This document shows, piece by piece, positions 52,569 through 60,546 of a stretch of 64,000 nt of DNA. The DNA is from Mycobacterium marseillense (lineage in GTDB: Bacteria > Actinomycetota > Actinomycetes > Mycobacteriales > Mycobacteriaceae), in assembly GCF_010731675.1 (NCBI RefSeq), contig NZ_AP022584.1:3596001-3660000 (forward strand). Direction: 5' to 3'. The number at the start of each line of letters is the position of its first letter. Position 1 is the stretch's first letter. The notes beneath the pieces are model-generated. The model was not told the origin of the DNA. It worked only from the letters and a program-made list of their open reading frames with translations, and searched no databases. Both the position numbers and the translations under genes were made by a program.

Positions 52569-52595
52569 GTGACACTTCCGGCGAAATTTGTAAAG
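52569..52595. promoter_or_regulatory. Copy A of the GTGACACTT-N10-TTGTAAAG element
   Basis: A 27-bp element lies between the CoA-transferase gene and the P450 operon. It matches both other copies at every fixed position (9 plus 8 bases) with the same 10-base spacer. It contains an imperfect dyad TGACA-N14-TGTAA. The only gene it can serve is the minus-strand operon beginning at 52450. Confidence 0.65.
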
Positions 52596-52609
52596 GTCCT
52601 CGCGGGCCG

Positions 52610-53779
52610 TTACGAACCGCGGCGCGCCTCGAGGTCGGCCAGGACTTCCTCGGTGTGCTGCCCGAGTTCTGGTGCCGCAGAACGCGGTGCCCAGGGGGTG
52701 CCGTGAAAATCCGCGGGCGTGGCCACCATCGGCACGGCCGCCTCCCCGTCGGGCACGTCGACGATGCCACCCGCGGCGTGGAACTGCTCGTCGGCCACGA
52801 CGTCCTCGAGGGTGTTGACCGGTGACCAGAAGAAATCCGGTTCGCCGGCGAAGACCTGCGCCCATTCGTCGAGCGGGCGCGTCGCGAAGATCTCGTCCAG
52901 GGCGGCAATCAGCGCCGCCGAGTTGGCCGCACGGGATCGGGCATCGGCGAACCGCGGGTCGTCGCGCCATTCGGGCCGTCCCACCGCGCGGCACAGCGCC
53001 GGCCAGTGCCGCTCGGGCTCCAGGCCGACGATCCAGAACCGGCGCCCGTCTTGGGCGGCGTAGTTGTTCATGCACGGGTTGCCCATCGATTCGCGCTGCC
53101 CGATCGCGATCGGCTGGCCGCTCATCAGATAGGTGTTCAGGTCGAAGCTCACGGTGTAGGCGCCCTGCCGGTACAGCGAGGTGGTCACCAGCTGGCCCGC
53201 CCCGGTGCGTTCGCGCGCCAGCAGCGCCGCGCACACCGCCGCGGCCATCGTCATCCCGGCGGAGTGGTCGCCCATGCCGCCGCGCTGAAACGGAGGCGTC
53301 TCGCCGGGCCGGGTGAGCAGGTGGGCCACCCCGGCCCGCGACCAGAACGCGGCCACGTCGAAGGCGGCGCGATCGGCGTCCGGTCCGTTTTCGCCGTATC
53401 CGGTGATGAGGCCGTAGACCAGGCGGGGGTTGGTCGCCGACACCGACTCGAAGTCCAGCCCGAGGCGTTGCAGCGCACCCGGTCGCACGTTGGTCAGGAA
53501 AACGTCTGCGCCGGCGAGCAATTCGAAGGCGGTGGCGCGGCCCGCGTCGGTGCCGAGGTCCAGCACGACGCTGCGCTTGGACCGGTTGTCCATTTCGAAC
53601 GGCGGGTTGAGGCCCATATCGCAGCCCAGCATCCGGCCGAACAGGCGCGCCGGATCGCCGGTGGGCGGTTCGATCTTGATCACGTCGGCGCCCCAGTCCG
53701 CCAGGATGCCGCCGGCGGCCGGCCCGGCCACCCACACCCCGAGCTCGACGACTTTGACGCCTTCCACCGGTCCCGCCAT
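52610..53779 (-). CDS. CaiB/BaiF-type (family III) CoA transferase
   Basis: This 389-residue enzyme is of the formyl-CoA transferase family. The N-terminal Rossmann-like segment is VKVVELGVWVAGPAAGGILADWGADVIKIEPPTGD, and the nucleotide region is DNRSKRSVVLDLGTDAGRATAFELLAGADVFLTNVRPGALQRLGLDF. The catalytic aspartate is probably the Asp of MGDHSAGMTMAAAVCAALL. It would move CoA between carboxylic acids, activating the acid product of the pathway. It is separated by 63 bp from the NmrA-like gene upstream and by 159 bp from the P450 operon. Confidence 0.9.
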   Translation of the reverse strand: MAGPVEGVKVVELGVWVAGPAAGGILADWGADVIKIEPPTGDPARLFGRMLGCDMGLNPPFEMDNRSKRSVVLDLGTDAGRATAFELLAGADVFLTNVRPGALQRLGLDFESVSATNPRLVYGLITGYGENGPDADRAAFDVAAFWSRAGVAHLLTRPGETPPFQRGGMGDHSAGMTMAAAVCAALLARERTGAGQLVTTSLYRQGAYTVSFDLNTYLMSGQPIAIGQRESMGNPCMNNYAAQDGRRFWIVGLEPERHWPALCRAVGRPEWRDDPRFADARSRAANSAALIAALDEIFATRPLDEWAQVFAGEPDFFWSPVNTLEDVVADEQFHAAGGIVDVPDGEAAVPMVATPADFHGTPWAPRSAAPELGQHTEEVLADLEARRGS

Positions 53780-53842
53780 GGGTAAGTTCCTACCCTGTCG
53801 GCGGGCGGAGGCGCACGCATCCCCCCGATTGCGCGGTAGGGG

Positions 53843-54763
53843 TCAGCTCGCCACGGGCTGATCGCGCACCGCGAATCCGCCGTCATGGTCGAAGGCGGCG
53901 CGGTTGGCATCGACGTACTCGGGCACGGTCATGGGTTTGTGGCCTGTGATGACCTCGGTGAGGTTGTTCTCGCCCGCGAAGATGCCGTCCTGGTAGTCCC
54001 GGGCGACGCTGCTGATGTGCTGCACGAAGAAGTCGGACCTGCCTTGCGCTTTCAGCGCCGCGGCAAACGTCGGGACGCCGACCGGCTCGTAGCGGACCGG
54101 AATGCCCAGCGTGTCCGAGATTTGTTCCGCGATGTGAAAGTGGTCGAGTTCTTCGGCACCCACCAGCGGATAGATCTGGCGATTGTGGGGAGCCGGATTC
54201 TGCAGGATCGCGGCGATGACGCCGGCCTGATCGCGCCCGGCGATGGGCGCGTGGCGCCCGTTGCCGAACGGCAGTCGCAGCACCCCTTCGTCGCCGTTAC
54301 GCAGCCATTGCCATTTGAGCCACTCGGCGAAGAACGTAGGGCGCAGGTGTGTGGTGCCGAACGCGAAGCGGTCCAGCAGCCGCTCGGCGATCCAGTGCTG
54401 CTGTGCAGCATTGCTTTTCGCCTCACGTCGCGCGGATATCTGCGACATGTTGACCACCGCGCGCACGCCCGCTTCGCTGGCTGCCTGGGCGAAGATGGCA
54501 GTGGCCGGCAGCAGGCTGCCCGGGGCGATCGGGTAGCAAAAGTAGGCGGCGCTGACGCCGGACATCGCCGAGCTGACGGCATGGAAGTCGAGCAGGTCAC
54601 CTGTGACGACCTCGGCCCCGATGGCAGCCAGCGCGTCGGAGCGTCGGTCGCTGCGGTGCACGAACGCGCGCACTCGGTGGCCGGCGTCGAGCAGCATCTC
54701 GACGGTGGGCGCGCCGGTGTTGCCGGTTGCGCCGGTGATGAGAAACAGCTGGTCTGATGGCAT
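53843..54763 (-). CDS. NmrA-like NAD(P)-binding protein
   Basis: This 306-residue atypical SDR has the cofactor motif ITGATGNTGAPTVEMLLDAGHRVRAFVHR at the N-terminus and NmrA-family features (GDLLDFHAVSSAMSGVSAAYFCYP). The catalytic Tyr-Lys pair is absent, as in redox-sensing NmrA and quinone reductase QorB relatives. The ATG follows AGGAGGG. It is divergent from an HxlR regulator across 89 bp holding two identical-type operators, the typical HxlR/oxidoreductase pairing that responds to quinones or electrophiles. Confidence 0.87.
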   Translation of the reverse strand: MPSDQLFLITGATGNTGAPTVEMLLDAGHRVRAFVHRSDRRSDALAAIGAEVVTGDLLDFHAVSSAMSGVSAAYFCYPIAPGSLLPATAIFAQAASEAGVRAVVNMSQISARREAKSNAAQQHWIAERLLDRFAFGTTHLRPTFFAEWLKWQWLRNGDEGVLRLPFGNGRHAPIAGRDQAGVIAAILQNPAPHNRQIYPLVGAEELDHFHIAEQISDTLGIPVRYEPVGVPTFAAALKAQGRSDFFVQHISSVARDYQDGIFAGENNLTEVITGHKPMTVPEYVDANRAAFDHDGGFAVRDQPVAS

Positions 54764-54783
54764 TGTCCGCCCTCCTTGCTGAG

Positions 54784-54797
54784 TAACGATTCCGTTA
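54784..54797. promoter_or_regulatory. HxlR-type operator 1 (TAACG-N4-CGTTA)
   Basis: Perfect dyad with 5-bp arms and a 4-base spacer, 20 bp upstream of the NmrA-like ATG and close to its ribosome-binding site. The same arms recur 40 bp away. Confidence 0.7.
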
Positions 54798-54823
54798 GTA
54801 AGATAAGAGCACACCATGCTGGA

Positions 54824-54837
54824 TAACGCAAGCGTTA
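54824..54837. promoter_or_regulatory. HxlR-type operator 2 (TAACG-N4-CGTTA)
   Basis: Second perfect dyad with the same arms and spacer length, 15 bp upstream of the HxlR start. The centre-to-centre distance of 40 bp to operator 1 (about four helical turns) puts both on the same DNA face. Confidence 0.7.
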
Positions 54838-54852
54838 GTCATAGGGGTTGTG

Positions 54853-55320
54853 ATGGAGTTCGAGAACCGGCTGCAAGACCGGGAGCGATGGGCCATTGGC
54901 GAAAGCTGTTCGATGTCGAAAGTCCTCGAGCTACTCAGCACCAAGACCGCATTCCAAGTGGTCCGCGAGTTGTTCTTCGGCACAAGGCGATTCGAGGACT
55001 TTGTAGAACGCATTGCGACGTCGGCCCCGGCGGTGTCGCGGGCGCTCAAGCAGCTCGAAGCCGCGGGCATCGTCGCCCGCGTTCCCTACCGGGAGGCAGG
55101 TAAGCGCGTCCGCGACGAGTACCGACTGACCGAGGCCGGGGAGGACTTCCTGCCGGTGTTCATGTCGTTGGTGCAGTGGGGAGACACCTATCTGCAGGAT
55201 GGGCCTGCGCCTCTGTCGTTCGTCGACGCGGCCACCGGCCGGGCAGTTGGGGTGTGCGTCACCACCGACATCGACGCACCGGGAAAGCGGTCGGCCGACA
55301 TTCAGATACAGCGCACATGA
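54853..55320 (+). CDS. HxlR-family transcriptional regulator
   Basis: This 155-residue protein has a winged-helix HxlR domain. It reads CSMSKVLELLSTKTAFQVVRELFFGTRRFEDFVERIATSAPAVSRALKQLEAAGIVARVPY, with a DEYRLTEAGEDFLPVFMSLVQWGDTYL wing and dimer helix. A conserved N-terminal cysteine (C20 in GESCSMSK) is at the place of the redox-sensing Cys in several HxlR proteins. ATG 54853 is chosen; a GTG precedes it directly. It probably controls itself and the divergent NmrA-like gene through the two TAACG-N4-CGTTA sites. Confidence 0.88.
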   Translation: MEFENRLQDRERWAIGESCSMSKVLELLSTKTAFQVVRELFFGTRRFEDFVERIATSAPAVSRALKQLEAAGIVARVPYREAGKRVRDEYRLTEAGEDFLPVFMSLVQWGDTYLQDGPAPLSFVDAATGRAVGVCVTTDIDAPGKRSADIQIQRT

Positions 55321-55355
55321 TTGGCTAGAGCGGCGAGCAACCGGAAGGACGACGC

Positions 55356-56042
55356 ATGAGTCTGGTGGCAGGGCGCGGTCCCCTCAGCAGCGAGCCGGCG
55401 GGGCGCTTCGTGCCCGCGATCCCCTACGGTGTCGTCTACGTCGAGCCGCATCCCCGGCGCGTGCAGGCGGTCAAGGACGGGCGGCTGGTGATCGATACCG
55501 AGCGGGCGCTGATGGTGCACCGGCGGGGCCGCCCACTGGGCTACGTGTTCACGCCCGACGACGTCGGCGAGCTGCCGAGCGAGCCCGAGCCGGAGGCACC
55601 GGGTTTCGTTCACGTCCCGTGGGACGCGGTCGACACGTGGTTCGAGGAGGGGCGCAAACTCGTGCACTATCCGCCCAATCCCTATCACCGCGTCGACTGC
55701 CGCCCGACGCAACGGCGCCTGCGCGTCCGCGTCGACGGCACCACGTTGGTCGACACCGACGACACGACGATTCTGTTCGAGACCGCGCTCGAGCCGCGGT
55801 TGTACGTCGACCCGGCACACGTGCGCACCGATCTGCTGCGCCGATCCGAGACGTCGAGTTACTGCAATTACAAGGGCTTTGCGACGTATTGGTCGTTCGT
55901 CTCGGGCGACCGGGTCGCCGAGGACGTCGCCTGGTGTTATCCGGACCCGCCGCCGGAAAGCCTGCCGATCAAGGGTTTTCTGAGTTTCGACGACACGCGC
56001 GTCGACATGCTGGCCGCGCTGCCGGTCAGCGGCCGTAGCTAG
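55356..56042 (+). CDS. DUF427-domain protein, tandem domains
   Basis: This 228-residue protein has two DUF427-like halves. The second is clear: RRLRVRVDGTTLVDTDDTTILFETALEPRLYVDPAHVRTDLLRRSETSSYCNYKGFATYWSF. The first (AVKDGRLVIDTERALMVHRRGRPLGYVFTPDDV) is more diverged. DUF427 proteins form small beta barrels of unknown function. The ATG follows GGAAGGACG. Its last 17 bp overlap the convergent acyl-CoA dehydrogenase gene, and it lies 35 bp after the HxlR gene, so it may be co-transcribed. Confidence 0.82.
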   Translation: MSLVAGRGPLSSEPAGRFVPAIPYGVVYVEPHPRRVQAVKDGRLVIDTERALMVHRRGRPLGYVFTPDDVGELPSEPEPEAPGFVHVPWDAVDTWFEEGRKLVHYPPNPYHRVDCRPTQRRLRVRVDGTTLVDTDDTTILFETALEPRLYVDPAHVRTDLLRRSETSSYCNYKGFATYWSFVSGDRVAEDVAWCYPDPPPESLPIKGFLSFDDTRVDMLAALPVSGRS

Positions 56043-57210
56043 GGCGCCCGAGCCCCAACTCGTGCTGGGCGATCATATTGCGGAACACTTCCATGGTGCC
56101 GCCGTAGATCCCGGCGGGCACGCCGTGCCGGAAGATGAACTCGATGGCACCATTGTCGGCGAAGTCCGCGGATCCCGTGGTGTCGGTGGGCAATGCCGAA
56201 GCCGCCCCCAGCAGGTCCATCAACTCCTGGGACACCTCACGCATGGTCTGGATGAGCCCCACCCGCCCGTACATCCCGGGAGTCGACATGGCCGCCTCGA
56301 TCCGGGCCATGGCGCGCCCGAGGCGGTATTTCGTCGCCTCGTCGTCGATCGGGCGCCGCCCGCTGGCGTCGGGCCTGGACAGGATCGCGGCGACCCCGTC
56401 GGCCGCCTCGGCCATCAGGTGGCCGTGCTCTGAGAGCATCGAAATGTTCTGCAGGCCATGGTCTTGGACCTCGGTGATGCCATGTTCGGCATCGAGGGCG
56501 AACCGCATCACCGTCCAGCCGCCGTTGACCTCACCGATCCGGTAGAGGTCGTCGACCCGCACGTCGCTGTAGTACACGATGTTGGTGCGGTCCCCGTCGA
56601 CGGTGCGGATGGCCTGGACCTCGATGCCCTCCGAATCCAGCGGCACCAGAAACATGGTCAGGTTCTTGTGCTTCGGGCCCTGCGGGTCGGTGTTGGTGAG
56701 CAGGAAGACGTACTTGGCGTTCTGCGCGTTCGAGGTGAACATCTTGGAGCCGTTAATGATCCACGCATCGCCGTCGCGCACCGCGCGGGTCTTGCAGGTG
56801 GCGACGTCGGAGCCGCCCTCGGGCTCGGTGTAGCCCAGGCAGAGCCGGATCTCACCAGACAGCACCCCGGGCAACACCTGGCTGCTCAGTTCCGGCGCAC
56901 CGAATTGGCGCACCAACCGCGCGACGACCGCCGTGGTGCCCCAGTGGAACCACGGGGCGTGGGCACGACCGATCTCGAGGTGAAAGATCCGGCGGCGCAC
57001 CGGATTGAAGCCGCCTTCGGACTCCAGTCTCCAGTCCGACTCCAGATAGCCGGCTTCGCCTAATGCCAAATGCACCGGCTCACTGAAGTTTTCGCCGGTC
57101 TCCCGATCGCGTCGCCGGACCTCGTCGGTGACATGCTCGGTGAGGAATTCCCGGAACTGATCGTGGAAGTCCTGGTCCTCGGGCGAGAGCGCTACGCGGG
57201 AGAAGTCCAT
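56026..57210 (-). CDS. Acyl-CoA dehydrogenase family protein
   Basis: This 394-residue FAD enzyme has the ACAD layout. The helical N-domain (residues 1-120) is followed by the central sheet with CLGYTEPEGGSDVATCKTRAVRDGDAWIINGSKMFTSNA. The C-terminal helical domain contains GIYGGTMEVFRNMIAQHELGLGRPSYGR. At the place where MCAD-type enzymes have the catalytic Glu (YEGT), this protein has Gly (YGGT), so the base is elsewhere or the protein works with a partner subunit. It is the third gene of a unit with a thioesterase and a luciferase-like enzyme, starting directly after the latter's stop. Confidence 0.88.
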   Translation of the reverse strand: MDFSRVALSPEDQDFHDQFREFLTEHVTDEVRRRDRETGENFSEPVHLALGEAGYLESDWRLESEGGFNPVRRRIFHLEIGRAHAPWFHWGTTAVVARLVRQFGAPELSSQVLPGVLSGEIRLCLGYTEPEGGSDVATCKTRAVRDGDAWIINGSKMFTSNAQNAKYVFLLTNTDPQGPKHKNLTMFLVPLDSEGIEVQAIRTVDGDRTNIVYYSDVRVDDLYRIGEVNGGWTVMRFALDAEHGITEVQDHGLQNISMLSEHGHLMAEAADGVAAILSRPDASGRRPIDDEATKYRLGRAMARIEAAMSTPGMYGRVGLIQTMREVSQELMDLLGAASALPTDTTGSADFADNGAIEFIFRHGVPAGIYGGTMEVFRNMIAQHELGLGRPSYGR

Positions 57211-58131
57211 TCAGGCCGCGTCGATCACGAGGGTACGGAAACGGTCGAGGGTCTCCAGCGCGTGCGTCATGCTGTCGCCGGGCAGATGGACACTGACCCA
57301 GGTCACCCCCAGCTTCGCCAAGCTGTCCAGGCCCTCCAGGTAAGCGTCGGGGTTGAACGCGTCATCGGCGGGGCTGCCGCCCTCGAAGTTGGTGAAGGTG
57401 ATGTCGATCGCCGACCAATCCCGGCCCGCCGCATCGCATCTGCGCCGCAGGTCCTCGATGCCCGCGGTGAGCTTGGCCACCGAGTCGATGGTGGCCGTGC
57501 CCGCGGTCTGCGCCAACTGGGGCGGGGCGGGAAACGGGCACCAGCCGTCGCCGTACTGGGCCACCCGCTGACGCGACGCGGCGGTGTTGCCGCCGATCCA
57601 GATCGGGGGGTGCGGGCTGCTGACGGGCCGCGGATGCGCGGTGATGCCGCGCGCGCTGAAATGCTTCCCCTCGAAGGAGATGTCGTCTTGGGTCCAGACG
57701 GCCCGGATCACCTGGAGGGCTTCCTCGAACAACTCGGCGCGTTCGTCGTAGCTGACGCCCAGCGCGGCGAATTCGCGCTTGAGGTAGCCCACGCCGACCG
57801 CGAGCGTGAAGCGGCCGCCGGACAACAGGTCCAGCGTGGCGCCGGACTTGGCCACCACGAACGGGTTTCGGTACGGCAGCACCACGATGTTGGGGATCAG
57901 CCGCAGGGTGGACGTGGTGGCCGCGGCGAAACCCAGTGCGACGAAAGGATCTAACGCGTCATGCCCGCCGGCTTCCAGCCACCGCTGTGACGGTGCCGGG
58001 TGATCGGTGAAGCCGAAACCGTGGATCCCGGCGGCTTCGGTGGCCGCGGCCACCTTGCCGATGCCGTCCCCACTCACCAATTCCCGGTTGTAGGGATGGC
58101 TGTGCATCGGGTGGGTGATCGTGAAGTGCAT
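57211..58131 (-). CDS. Luciferase-like F420/FMN-dependent oxidoreductase (LLM family)
   Basis: This 306-residue TIM-barrel protein is of the bacterial luciferase-like family. It starts with HFTITHPMHSHPYNRELVSGDGIGKVAAATEAAGIHGFGFTDHPAP. The cofactor-binding elements GGRFTLAVGVGYLKREFAALGV and PPIWIGGNTAASRQRVAQYGDGWCPF are present. Many mycobacterial members use F420. It may oxidise or reduce a pathway intermediate. The ATG at 58131 was chosen; the longer frame upstream belongs to the thioesterase shadow. It lies 5 bp after the TesB-like stop. Confidence 0.87.
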   Translation of the reverse strand: MHFTITHPMHSHPYNRELVSGDGIGKVAAATEAAGIHGFGFTDHPAPSQRWLEAGGHDALDPFVALGFAAATTSTLRLIPNIVVLPYRNPFVVAKSGATLDLLSGGRFTLAVGVGYLKREFAALGVSYDERAELFEEALQVIRAVWTQDDISFEGKHFSARGITAHPRPVSSPHPPIWIGGNTAASRQRVAQYGDGWCPFPAPPQLAQTAGTATIDSVAKLTAGIEDLRRRCDAAGRDWSAIDITFTNFEGGSPADDAFNPDAYLEGLDSLAKLGVTWVSVHLPGDSMTHALETLDRFRTLVIDAA

Positions 58132-58136
58132 GGCCG

Positions 58137-59039
58137 TCAGAAGCGCGCGCGGGAGTCGATCGCGGAGTCGCTGGTCCGCAGCGGGCGGATCAGCGCCTCC
58201 TGGGAGAACGACGCCAGCAGCTCCCCCTCTTCGGCGTGCACGGCGCCGCGCACGTACGACATTCCCGCACCCACCTGAGTGCTCTCGTGGGTGTAGAGCA
58301 GCCACCCACTCCAGTGCACCGGCTCGTGGAAGGCGACCGAGATGCTCATCGGCGCGGTGGACACGGTCAGGTGCGCCTGGGCGGTGCCGATGCCTTCGTG
58401 CGCGCGCATGGTGGTGGAGATCCCCAGGTGGCCGGTGAAGTACGCCAGCAGCGCCTTGGCCAGATCGTCGCGCTGCGGGATCGGGTCGTAGTGCAGCCAC
58501 GCGTAGAGCTCCGGCGGGCCGACCTCGTCGGGGCTGTTGACGTCGACGACGTCCACCAGGCGCAGCTCGCGGCCGACCATCGGCATCGGTGAGGGGTTGG
58601 CGTCGGCCGGCGCGGCCACGTCGGGGCGCGGCAGGTGGTGACGGATGACATCGCCGGTCGGGACGTCGGCCAGCACCGTGATGCTCAGGCAGCGCCGGCT
58701 GTTCTGGTGCACGGCGACGACGGCGGTGGCGGTGGATCGGCCCTCGGCCACGACGTCGAGGATCAGCTCGATCGGCGGACCGACGGTCACGGCGCGAGAG
58801 AACACCGCGTGCGCCGAGCGCACCGACTTGTCCGGGAATCGTTTGGCCACCGCGACGATCGCCTGGGCCAGCACCTGGGTGCCCTCCACCACCTGGCGTT
58901 CGTCGCCGACAGCGATGCCGGTGTCGCCGGTGAACCGGTCCTGGCCGTCGGCCTGCACGTCAAACAGATCCAGCAGGCCTTGCACCGTCCACTCGGTCTG
59001 CTGAGATTCCTCGGAAGCTTTCGTCAAAATCCGCTCCAC
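58137..59039 (-). CDS. TesB-like acyl-CoA thioesterase II
   Basis: This 300-residue double-hotdog thioesterase has an N-terminal hotdog FTGDTGIAVGDERQVVEGTQVLAQAIVAVAKRFPDKSVRSAHAVFSRAV. The C-terminal hotdog has ISVAFHEPVHWSGWLLYTHESTQVGAGMSYVRGAVHAEEGELLASFSQEALIR, the region that holds the catalytic set of TesB enzymes. It would release CoA from pathway intermediates. It is the first gene of the three-gene minus-strand unit, and copy B of the shared 27-bp element lies 28 bp upstream of its ATG. Confidence 0.88.
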   Translation of the reverse strand: MERILTKASEESQQTEWTVQGLLDLFDVQADGQDRFTGDTGIAVGDERQVVEGTQVLAQAIVAVAKRFPDKSVRSAHAVFSRAVTVGPPIELILDVVAEGRSTATAVVAVHQNSRRCLSITVLADVPTGDVIRHHLPRPDVAAPADANPSPMPMVGRELRLVDVVDVNSPDEVGPPELYAWLHYDPIPQRDDLAKALLAYFTGHLGISTTMRAHEGIGTAQAHLTVSTAPMSISVAFHEPVHWSGWLLYTHESTQVGAGMSYVRGAVHAEEGELLASFSQEALIRPLRTSDSAIDSRARF

Positions 59040-59067
59040 CTCTCGCGCTAGCAGCTCAGGGCTCAGC

Positions 59068-59094
59068 GTGACACTTTGAGTAGGATTTGTAAAG
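59068..59094. promoter_or_regulatory. Copy B of the GTGACACTT-N10-TTGTAAAG element
   Basis: Lies in the divergent gap between the TesB-like unit (28 bp away) and the SRPBCC gene (66 bp away). All fixed positions match copies A and C, and the preceding CAGC is shared with copy A. Confidence 0.7.
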
Positions 59095-59160
59095 CTTGGC
59101 TAACAAGACGGCGGCCTGGCGGCTGAATCGGCCAACGGAAAGCGCAGGGAGGCAACACCA

Positions 59161-59637
59161 TTGGGCATCGTGACCACCACTTCGGAGACCGCGTTCACGC
59201 AGTCCGCCGAGACCGTCTACGACTTCGTCACCAACCCGCAGAACTGGACCAAGACCTACCCCGGCAGCGCCCACATCGGCGGGCTGCCCGAGCTACCCCT
59301 GAAGGTCGGTGACACCTGGGAGGAAGCCGGGCCCGACGGCGACCGGATCTTCCGCTGGCAGCTGGCCGCCGCCGTGCGGCCCACCCTGTTCGTGTTCACC
59401 TCGATCGGGCGCCTGGGCCATGACCGCGACGGGAACGGCGGTATGGAGGGGCGGATCACCGTCTCCTACCACTTCACCCGGCCGGGCCAGGACGTCACGC
59501 TGTTCTCCCGGACCATGACGATCGAGGCGTACAAGCACGCCCCCTTGCCCGATCAGCTCTTCGTCCAGGCCAACCCGGCGAAGATCGACGCCTACCACGA
59601 GGCCGTCGCGCGCGAACTCGCCCGATCGGCAGATTGA
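59161..59637 (+). CDS. SRPBCC-family protein
   Basis: This 158-residue START-fold protein reads TSETAFTQSAETVYDFVTNPQNWTKTYPGSAHIGG at the N-terminus, the standard SRPBCC opening. A six-stranded sheet and C-terminal helix (KIDAYHEAVARELARSAD) follow. It probably binds or transforms a hydrophobic pathway intermediate. The TTG at 59161 is preferred because AGGGAGG lies eight bases before it; GTG at 59170 is an alternative. It begins a plus-strand set that runs to the TetR gene. Confidence 0.83.
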   Translation: MGIVTTTSETAFTQSAETVYDFVTNPQNWTKTYPGSAHIGGLPELPLKVGDTWEEAGPDGDRIFRWQLAAAVRPTLFVFTSIGRLGHDRDGNGGMEGRITVSYHFTRPGQDVTLFSRTMTIEAYKHAPLPDQLFVQANPAKIDAYHEAVARELARSAD

Positions 59638-59655
59638 CACCGGCACCCGCGGTGC

Positions 59656-59682
59656 GTGACACTTTTTCGGTGTTTTGTAAAG
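59656..59682. promoter_or_regulatory. Copy C of the GTGACACTT-N10-TTGTAAAG element
   Basis: Stands 27 bp upstream of the SMP-30-like ATG, in the gap after the SRPBCC gene. All 17 fixed positions and the 10-base spacer match copies A and B, while the spacer sequence differs. Confidence 0.7.
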
Positions 59683-59709
59683 CGGAAGGTTGGCCGAAGG
59701 CATGAGCGG

Positions 59710-60528
59710 ATGATCCCCGAGCCGCTGGCCAACGGGTTCTGCTTCGGCGAGGGACCGCGCTGGTTCGAGGGCCTGCTGTGGTTCTCCGACATGCTAGGCG
59801 AAGCGGTCCACACCTCGACCATGGGGGGCTCGCTGACTACGCTGCCGCTGCCCGGGCACTCACCGTCGGGCCTGGGCTTCCGTCCCGACGGCTCGCTGCT
59901 GATCGCCTCGACCGAGGACCGGCGGGTACTGCGCTATGACGGCGAAACCGTCGTCACCATCGCCGATCTCGCCGACGTGGCGCCGGCCAACCTCGGCGAC
60001 ATGGTCGTCGACGACGCGGGCCGCGCCTACATCGGCTGCCAGGCGCTGCACGGCGGCGTCGTCATCCGCCTCGATCCCGACGACAGCGCGACCGTCGTCG
60101 CCGAGGATCTCGACTTCCCCAACGGGATGGCGATCACCCCGGACCGCAAGACCCTGATCGTCGCCGAGTCGACGGGGCGGCGGCTGAGCGCGTTCTCCAT
60201 CGGTGATGACGGGGGCCTGACCGACCGGCGGATCTTCGCCGACGGCCTGGACGGGCCGCCCGACGGCATCGCGCTCGACGCCGAGGGCGGGGTGTGGGCG
60301 TCGATGACGCTGGCCCATCAGTTCGAGCGGATCGTGGCCGGCGGCGACGTGACCGACCGCATCGACATGGGCGACCGCGTCGCCATCGCCTGCGCCCTCG
60401 GTGGCCCGCAACGCCGCACCCTGTTTCTCTTATCGAGCACGGAGGCCTACCCCCAGCGCCTGGTCGGCACCCGGCTGTCGCGGCTGGACGCCGTCACGGT
60501 GACCACCCCCGGCGCCGGCCTCCCCTAA
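59710..60528 (+). CDS. SMP-30/gluconolactonase-like lactonase
   Basis: This 272-residue six-bladed beta-propeller is of the SMP-30/gluconolactonase/LRE family. The metal-site glutamate is at the start (NGFCFGEGPRWFEGLLWFSDM). The conserved blades LGDMVVDDAGRAYIG, LDFPNGMAITPDRKTLIVAEST and DGPPDGIALDAEGGVWAS supply Asn and Asp ligands. It would open a lactone ring, which is a logical step after a Baeyer-Villiger monooxygenase. ATG 59710 is chosen; the frame extends to 59656 across the regulatory element. Confidence 0.88.
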   Translation: MIPEPLANGFCFGEGPRWFEGLLWFSDMLGEAVHTSTMGGSLTTLPLPGHSPSGLGFRPDGSLLIASTEDRRVLRYDGETVVTIADLADVAPANLGDMVVDDAGRAYIGCQALHGGVVIRLDPDDSATVVAEDLDFPNGMAITPDRKTLIVAESTGRRLSAFSIGDDGGLTDRRIFADGLDGPPDGIALDAEGGVWASMTLAHQFERIVAGGDVTDRIDMGDRVAIACALGGPQRRTLFLLSSTEAYPQRLVGTRLSRLDAVTVTTPGAGLP

Positions 60529-60546
60529 CCCCCGAAAAGGTTGACG

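Noticed and set aside
53780..53842. CTACC/GGTAG pair upstream of the CoA-transferase gene
   Set aside because: Arms of 5 bp separated by about 50 bases in a GC-rich stretch are not distinguishable from chance.
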